Below are positions 1-5,892 of a DNA stretch of 5,892 nt, piece after piece. Both the position numbers and the translations under genes were made by a program. Under the pieces are notes generated by a model, which did not search any database, was not told where the DNA came from, and saw nothing but the letters and a program-made list of their open reading frames with translations. Origin of the DNA: Acidobacteriota bacterium. Its GTDB lineage: Bacteria; Acidobacteriota; Vicinamibacteria; Vicinamibacterales; 2-12-FULL-66-21. The stretch lies in the NCBI GenBank assembly GCA_013817065.1, contig JACDDJ010000320.1, forward strand, positions 1 through 5,892, in the 5' to 3' direction. Each line of letters starts with the position of its first letter. Within the stretch, counting starts at the first letter, position 1.

Positions 1-176
1 TCCCCACCCTTTTCGGGCGGGTAGATGAAAGTCGATTCCGAGAAGTTCATCTCGCGCGCGATGGTCTGCATCGTCTCTGTCGAGAGGGCGCCGGGATCGG
101 GAAAAACCGCGAGCTGATTGCCTTCGAAGGGCTTCGAGGTGAAGACGTCGAGGTGCAGATACCGAAGAGTGCGCAT
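1..176 (-). CDS. PhzF family phenazine biosynthesis-like isomerase, N-terminal part (cut by window edge)
   Basis: Reading the minus strand from an ATG at 176-174 gives an open frame of 58 codons that runs off the left edge. The peptide begins MRTLRYLHLDVFTSKPFEGN and continues with QLAVFPDPGAL and REMNFSESTF. This is the characteristic PhzF N-terminus: the DVFT..PF.GN.LAVF strand-loop and the NxSE(S/T)TF segment. The Glu in FSESTF (residue 47) corresponds to the catalytic acid/base Glu of Pseudomonas PhzF (Glu45 there). The family has a diaminopimelate-epimerase-like two-lobed fold, is cytosolic, and PhzF itself isomerises trans-2,3-dihydro-3-hydroxyanthranilate. Most homologues outside phenazine clusters have unknown substrates, and no other phenazine gene is visible here, so phenazine synthesis should not be assumed. 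The gene diverges from the topoisomerase gene. No Shine-Dalgarno precedes the ATG. The family assignment is firm; the substrate is unknown. Confidence 0.9.
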   Translation of the reverse strand, partial: MRTLRYLHLDVFTSKPFEGNQLAVFPDPGALSTETMQTIAREMNFSESTFIYPPEKGG

Positions 177-213
177 GCGATCAGTCTAGACGGTGTTATC
201 GTCATCTTCCGAC

Positions 214-2592
<2,379 letters not shown>

Positions 2593-2608
2593 GCGGCCCC
2601 CACGGTCG

Positions 2609-2668
2609 ACGTGCTAAGTGCGACGTGCGGTGCGATTTCCACGTGCGGACGTGCGGTGCAACGTGCGG
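2609..2668. repeat. Cluster of ACGTGC / ACGTGCGG words in the spacer after the topoisomerase gene
   Basis: Within 60 bp the word ACGTGC occurs five times (starts 2609, 2623, 2641, 2649, 2661), four times extended to ACGTGCGG (2623, 2641, 2649, 2661). The 12-mer GACGTGCGGTGC is present twice exactly (2622-2633 and 2648-2659). Spacing between ACGTGCGG copies is 18, 8 and 12 bp, so this is not a regular tandem array. Each word has the self-complementary core ACGT, and one copy lies in the palindrome CACGTG (2640-2645). It starts 16 bp after the topoisomerase stop codon. It could be a degenerate simple repeat, a protein-binding cluster or a lineage-specific spacer element; the sequence does not decide which. 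Confidence 0.7.
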
Positions 2669-2762
2669 CGGTCGCCGATTGGTTATCGCGCGATTCTATA
2701 GACCCATGGTTCATGGCGGCTGGGCGCATTCATCGCCGGTGACTGAGTAGGCCGACAACCGG

Positions 2763-2783
2763 ACTCTGGCGCCGAGCCAGAGT
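2763..2783. promoter_or_regulatory. Perfect 8-bp inverted repeat (hairpin) just upstream of the GGT-like gene
   Basis: ACTCTGGC (2763-2770) and GCCAGAGT (2776-2783) are exact reverse complements separated by the 5-nt loop GCCGA. The right arm covers the first two bases of a possible GTG start at 2782, and the next candidate start, ATG 2797, lies 13 bp further on. No T-run follows (GTTCCCTCG), so it does not look like an intrinsic terminator for the upstream gene. It could be a 5'-UTR hairpin affecting translation of the GGT-like gene or a dyad operator. The structure is seen directly; its function is inferred. Confidence 0.5.
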
Positions 2784-2796
2784 GTTCCCTCGCGCT

Positions 2797-4461
2797 ATGA
2801 TGCGCGGAATGCGCCTGATCTCTGCTGCGGTCGCTCTCATATTCGTCCTCCCTGCATGCGCGTCGCGGCCGCCGGAGCCGCGCGCGTCGGCTGGCGCCGG
2901 AGTGGTGGCGTCTGCCCACCCGCACGCGACCGCCGCGGGTGTCGCCGTCCTTGAAGCCGGCGGCAACGCGTTCGACGCCGCTGTAGCGGTGGCGGCAGCG
3001 CTCAACGTTGTCGAACCCGGCATGTCTGGCATCGGCGGATACGGGACGATCATGACGTATCACGCGGCCAGCGGCCGCGTGAGGTTCCTCAACACCAGCG
3101 GCCGGATCCCCGCGGGTGTGAGCTCGGACGCCTACCGTGCGCCGACACCCGGCTATGCTGAGAATCGACGCGGTGCGAAGGCGGTCTCGACGCCGGTAAA
3201 CCTCCGCGGATGGGAAGCCCTGTGGAAGGATTACGGCTCCCGCCAGTGGGCCGAACTCTTCGATCCCGCGGTCGGTCTTGCCCGCGACGGCTTTGTGCTG
3301 TCGGAAAACGACGCCTGGGGCATCGAGGATGCCTTCGAGGCGTTCCCACCACACGCGCGCGCCATCTTTGGCCGTGGCAACGTCCCGCTGAAGAAGGGCG
3401 AGCGTCTGACGCAGACCGACCTGGCGAGGACTCTTACCACCGTAGCGCAATCCGGAGCGGCCGCCTTCTATGACGGCGACATCGGCAGGCGAATAGACGA
3501 GGCGATGCGGAAGAGCGGCGGGTTCCTCGCACTCTCGGACCTCCACAGTGCGCAAGCCGAGTGGTATGACCCGATCCGGATCCGCTACCGGAACGTCGAA
3601 GTCGTCACCGCCGCGCCCCCGGCGAACACGTTCGACTTCCTGGTCCGGCTGGGAATCATGGGCATGCGCGACGTCCGCGCCCTCGGCCACAACTCCGTCG
3701 ATTACCTGCACACGTTCGCGGAAGCAAGCAAGCACGGCTTCTGGGTGCGGCTTCGCCACGCCGGGGATCCGGAAGTCGCACCGCCACCTCTCGACCGCCT
3801 GCTCTCGGAAGCCTACTGGCGCGAGCAGGCGGGGTTGATCGATCCCGCGAAAGCACGGCCCTTCCAACCGCCGCGCATCGATTCCGCCGGTGACCACACC
3901 ACGCACTTCGTCGTCGCTGACGCGGCCGGCAACATCGTCTCGGCCACGCAGACTCTTGGCAACGTGTTCGGCAGCCGCATCATGGTGGAAGGCACCGGCA
4001 TCTGGCTGAACAACTCGCTGGCGTATTCGACGTTCGAGCCGAAGGGCAATCCCATGGACGCGCACGCGGGACGCCACAAACTCTCCGGCGACTGTCCGAC
4101 GATTCTGCTGCGCGACGGTAAGCCATGGATCGCGCTCGGGACGCCCGGCGGTCACACCATCGGGCAGACCGTGCCGCAGATCATCATGAATGTCGTGGAC
4201 TTCGGGATGGCGCTGCCCGACGCGCTGGCAGCACCGAGGATCGCGTTCAGCGAACCCGACGAGATTCTCGTTGACCGGGCGCTCCCCGCAGACGTGCGGC
4301 AGGGACTGGCCAGCCGCGGACACAGGCTGCGCGAAGTGTTCGCGATCGGCAATGCCACGGCACTCGCGATTTCGTATGATGCCGAGGGCCGGCCGGCGGG
4401 TTTCCAAGGAGCAGCCGACCCGCGCGGCGGCGGCAACGCTCGCGTCGCTGCGAAGCGATAG
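2797..4461 (+). CDS. Gamma-glutamyltransferase superfamily Ntn-hydrolase, exported (non-canonical substrate pocket)
   Basis: This is a 554-aa proenzyme (from ATG 2797) of the GGT superfamily, which self-cleaves before a threonine to give large and small subunits. The N-terminus MRLISAAVALIFVLPAC is a signal peptide; LPAC (Cys21) is a plausible but imperfect lipobox, so it is exported and perhaps lipid-anchored. Family landmarks are HPHATAAGVAVLEAGGNAFDAA near the mature N-terminus, HTTHF with the catalytic nucleophile Thr368, WLNN (404-407 region) and TPGG with the oxyanion glycines 451-452. The small subunit would be about 187 aa, as in Escherichia coli. Residues that hold the gamma-glutamyl moiety in E. 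coli GGT are mostly changed, so true glutathione or gamma-glutamyl activity is doubtful; a YwrD/HpxW-like amidohydrolase or acylase is an alternative. Starts at GTG 2782, ATG 2800 and ATG 2809 are possible; GTG overlaps a hairpin and none has a good ribosome-binding site. The PhyH-like fragment follows after 29 bp. Confidence 0.88.
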   Translation: MMRGMRLISAAVALIFVLPACASRPPEPRASAGAGVVASAHPHATAAGVAVLEAGGNAFDAAVAVAAALNVVEPGMSGIGGYGTIMTYHAASGRVRFLNTSGRIPAGVSSDAYRAPTPGYAENRRGAKAVSTPVNLRGWEALWKDYGSRQWAELFDPAVGLARDGFVLSENDAWGIEDAFEAFPPHARAIFGRGNVPLKKGERLTQTDLARTLTTVAQSGAAAFYDGDIGRRIDEAMRKSGGFLALSDLHSAQAEWYDPIRIRYRNVEVVTAAPPANTFDFLVRLGIMGMRDVRALGHNSVDYLHTFAEASKHGFWVRLRHAGDPEVAPPPLDRLLSEAYWREQAGLIDPAKARPFQPPRIDSAGDHTTHFVVADAAGNIVSATQTLGNVFGSRIMVEGTGIWLNNSLAYSTFEPKGNPMDAHAGRHKLSGDCPTILLRDGKPWIALGTPGGHTIGQTVPQIIMNVVDFGMALPDALAAPRIAFSEPDEILVDRALPADVRQGLASRGHRLREVFAIGNATALAISYDAEGRPAGFQGAADPRGGGNARVAAKR

Positions 4462-4490
4462 CGCGGTTCGTCCGACGTGCGACCTGGCAC

Positions 4491-5036
4491 ATGAGAGAAG
4501 CGAGTCCCGGTTATACCATCCACGAGAGCATCTTCGAACCTGCGGAGATGATGCAGGCCCTCGCTGAATTGAGCGCTGCAGCGATGGATCGTACGAAGGC
4601 AGGCGCGAGGCACGTTCTGAGCGTGCCCATCGTCAGCGCGCTGGCCGCCGACCGGCGGATGCTGGCGATTGCCAGCGGCTACGTCGGGGCCGAGCCGATC
4701 CCGTTCCGGGCGACCTTGTTCGACAAGTCGTCCGCCGCCAACTGGCTGGTGGTGTGGCACCAGGACACCGCCTTGCCGATACGGCGCCGCATCGATGCAG
4801 CCGGATGGGGACCCTGGTCTACCAAGGCCGGGGTGCTGTACAGCCACGCGCCGGCGTGGGCACTCGAGACCGTTGTTGCACTGCGTATCAGTCTCGACGA
4901 CTCGGCGTCTACCAATGGGCCGTCGAACTCGCCATCGGCTAGATCAACATGGCTAACCTCGATCTCATCTCGCTCATCGTTGCTGACTACGATCAGGCCA
5001 TTGATTTTTTCGTCCACGTCCTCGGGTTCGAGCTGA
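4491..5036 (+). pseudogene. 3'-truncated phytanoyl-CoA dioxygenase (PhyH) family gene
   Basis: The frame from ATG 4491 matches the PhyH family of Fe(II)/2-oxoglutarate oxygenases up to residue 144. It has GYTIHESIFEP at the start, ARHVLSVPIVS, FRATLFDKSSAANW, the iron-binding WHQD (His90, Asp92), GPWSTKAGV and LRISLDDSASTNGP. Complete relatives continue with a segment like LRVLPGSH and roughly another 100 residues that supply the distal iron-ligand His and the Arg that binds 2-oxoglutarate. Here family similarity stops at about base 4922. The frame then encodes a Ser/Thr/Arg-rich tail (SNSPSARSTW...) that is an out-of-frame reading of the VOC gene starting at 4949, and ends at 5036. The other two forward frames do not recover the missing part, so a deletion is more likely than a simple frameshift. 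Without the second half the catalytic site cannot be complete. No Shine-Dalgarno is visible. An assembly join error is the other explanation. Confidence 0.8.
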
Positions 5037-5359
5037 TCGAAGATGTGCCGTCGACGACCAACGATGGCCGGCCGAAGCGGTGGGTGGTGGTGCGTCCGGT
5101 CGGGGGCGCCACCGGTATCCTGCTCGCGCGCGCCGACGGTGAGCACCAGCGATCCGCCGTCGGCCGACAGTTCGCCGGACGTGTCGGCCTGTTCCTGCGC
5201 GTCGATGACTTCGGATTCGCCTACTCCCGCATGATTGCCGCGGGTGTTGTCTTCGTCACAGAGCCACGCTCGGAGCCCTACGGCAACGTCGCGGTGTTCG
5301 TCGACATTGCCGGCAACCGCTGGGACCTGCTGGGCCCGCGACCAGCGGGGCTGGATTAG
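4949..5359 (+). CDS. VOC-fold (glyoxalase/bleomycin resistance/dioxygenase superfamily) protein
   Basis: This is a 136-aa cytosolic protein of the vicinal oxygen chelate superfamily, the usual length for a two-module single-domain member. The first beta-alpha-beta-beta-beta module starts with LISLIVADYDQAIDFFVHVLGF (residues 6-27, written here as LISLIVADYDQAI plus DFFVHVLGF). The second begins at GRVGLFLRVDDF (77-88) and ends with the signature VFVDIAGNRWDLLGP (116-130). The segment NDGRPKRWVVVRP is typical of a widespread uncharacterised subgroup. Compared with E. coli glyoxalase I, the ligand positions read Leu6, Arg78 and Asp126 instead of His, His and Glu, so glyoxalase I activity is unlikely. 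The ATG at 4949 fits the family N-terminus (MANLDLISL), although no clear Shine-Dalgarno precedes it. The out-of-frame tail of the broken PhyH-like frame overlaps its first 88 bases. The substrate is unknown. Confidence 0.92.
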   Translation: MANLDLISLIVADYDQAIDFFVHVLGFELIEDVPSTTNDGRPKRWVVVRPVGGATGILLARADGEHQRSAVGRQFAGRVGLFLRVDDFGFAYSRMIAAGVVFVTEPRSEPYGNVAVFVDIAGNRWDLLGPRPAGLD

Positions 5360-5685
5360 GTAGCATAGGCACGCCGAACCAAAGCGGTCCGCAGGGAGGT
5401 TGCTTGGATGAGGGTCAAAGAATGGTGGTCGTGGCGGTTGCGCCTCACCGACGCGCCGTCGAGGAGGATGAACCGGCGCCGGCCGCGTCGCTTGGTGTCT
5501 TCCCAGCGCGCTATTCCCTCTGGGTGGCCTCTGGTTTGGCGAGAGGATGTGGACTGTCAATGAGCGCCGCTACGTCCAGTGGCGAGGTCGGCTGAGGGCA
5601 TGACGGACGCGGCCTGGGCGAGGGTCGAGAAACCGGGCCTGAGCTACCCGGGCGCCCCTCCGGCAGTCCGCTCCGCACACCCTTA
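5360..5685. other. Stretch of about 325 bp without a recognisable gene
   Basis: Between the VOC stop and the GNAT-like frame I find no protein family match in any frame, no terminator with a T-run and no RNA gene. It contains a short palindrome GGGCGCCC (5650-5657) and a small possible reading frame at 5408-5563, listed separately. It may be a decayed gene or simply a long spacer carrying the promoter for the downstream acetyltransferase. Confidence 0.5.
5408..5563 (+). CDS. Possible small Arg/Trp-rich hypothetical protein (51 aa)
   Basis: I do not recognise this frame. It begins at ATG 5408, seven bases after GGAGGT (5395-5400), which is the best Shine-Dalgarno-like sequence and spacing that I can see in the window. 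The peptide starts MRVKEWWSWRLRLTDAPSRR and has 12 Arg and 5 Trp in 51 residues, with a basic run MNRRRPRRL in the middle; it shows no signal peptide or membrane segment. Against it: Arg-rich peptides are what out-of-frame GC-rich DNA gives by chance, an overlapping 63-codon frame (5404-5595) is equally open, and there is no homology evidence. It could also be the remnant of a decayed gene. Treat it as a candidate only. Confidence 0.2.
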   Translation: MRVKEWWSWRLRLTDAPSRRMNRRRPRRLVSSQRAIPSGWPLVWREDVDCQ

Positions 5686-5700
5686 GTGATCATTACACCA

Positions 5701-5892
5701 GTGGTATCTGCTTACTCGATACGCCCCGCGCTTCGCCGTGACCTCGACATTCTCGTCGCGTTCACGTTGCAGGAAGGTTTTGAAGCGGAGGGCACTCCCA
5801 AGGATGAAGCGGCTGTAAGGCGTGGTGTTGAGGGCGCTTTCGGAGACCCACCGCTCGCTGCCTACTGGGTGGCGGAGGCTCCTGAGAAGAGT
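5701..5892 (+). CDS. GNAT family N-acetyltransferase, N-terminal part (cut by window edge)
   Basis: From GTG 5701 a frame of 64 codons stays open to the right edge. Its product reads AYSIRPALRRDLDILVAFTL, then EGFEAEG, AVRRGVEGAF and DPPLAAYWVAE. The (Y)xIRPA...D...L opening (residues 5-20) is the usual first strand and helix of the GNAT fold, and DPPLAxYWVAE corresponds to the following helix and second strand. The acetyl-CoA-binding loop (Q/RxxGxG/A) lies beyond the window, so catalysis cannot be judged. The family transfers an acetyl group from acetyl-CoA to an amine; the substrate is unknown. The start could also be GTG 5686, which would add IITPV. Neither has a Shine-Dalgarno and no ATG is available nearby in frame. 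Confidence 0.8.
   Translation, partial: MVSAYSIRPALRRDLDILVAFTLQEGFEAEGTPKDEAAVRRGVEGAFGDPPLAAYWVAEAPEKS

Noticed and set aside
1..176. Phenazine biosynthesis cluster
   Set aside because: Only a PhzF-like N-terminus is present; no other phenazine gene is seen and most PhzF homologues lie outside such clusters.
2609..2668. CRISPR array
   Set aside because: The repeats are 8-12 bp with irregular 8-18 bp spacing and no spacer-sized intervals, and there are no cas genes.
2593..2670. Intrinsic terminator after the topoisomerase gene
   Set aside because: The GC-rich repeated words do not form a strong stem and no T-run follows.
2679..2702. Promoter-like TTGGTT (2679-2684) and TATAGA (2697-2702) upstream of the GGT-like gene
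   Set aside because: The boxes look reasonable individually, but the 12-bp spacing is too short for a sigma70-type promoter. TATAGA alone may still be a -10 element, but I cannot support it.
2683..4407. Minus-strand open frame of 574 codons opposite the GGT-like gene
   Set aside because: It mirrors the coding frame of the GGT-like gene; the sense strand carries all the family motifs and the antisense product resembles nothing.
4679..5560. Minus-strand open frame of 293 codons across the PhyH/VOC region
   Set aside because: It is antisense to two recognisable coding segments, spans the junction between them and shows no family features.

Overview
The window is a chromosomal stretch of a GC-rich bacterium with tightly packed genes and G/C-rich third codon positions. 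Nothing in it fixes the lineage. The gene set and the spacer made of repeated ACGTGCGG words would suit a soil or sediment bacterium such as a Vicinamibacteria-type Acidobacteriota, but this is a low-confidence inference. I see no tRNA, rRNA, CRISPR array, insertion sequence or phage gene.

Layout. The left edge (1-176, minus strand) holds the N-terminus of a PhzF-family isomerase, cut by the window edge. It diverges from a complete type IIA topoisomerase A subunit (ParC/GyrA family, plus strand, to 2592), and the two start codons are only a few tens of bases apart. A spacer of about 200 bp follows, with five ACGTGC words, four of them extended to ACGTGCGG, and then a perfect 8-bp hairpin. Next, on the plus strand, are a probable exported or lipoprotein member of the gamma-glutamyltransferase (GGT) Ntn-hydrolase superfamily (2797-4461), the front half of a phytanoyl-CoA dioxygenase (PhyH)-like gene that has lost its 3' part (4491 to about 4922), and a small VOC-fold (glyoxalase/bleomycin-resistance type) protein (4949-5359). 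A stretch of about 325 bp without a recognisable gene follows. The right edge carries the N-terminus of a GNAT acetyltransferase (plus strand, cut off).

How the genes relate. The topoisomerase subunit is a housekeeping enzyme; its B-subunit partner is not here. PhzF-like, GGT-like, PhyH-like, VOC and GNAT genes are typical single accessory metabolic genes. The GGT-like, PhyH and VOC genes are close together on one strand and may be co-transcribed, but I see no evidence that they form one pathway. The points most worth a second look are three. The GGT-like enzyme keeps its catalytic threonine but has replaced most residues that bind the gamma-glutamyl group. The PhyH gene is truncated and runs out of frame into the VOC gene. 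The spacer upstream of the GGT-like gene is rich in repeats. I found no convincing undescribed multi-gene system.
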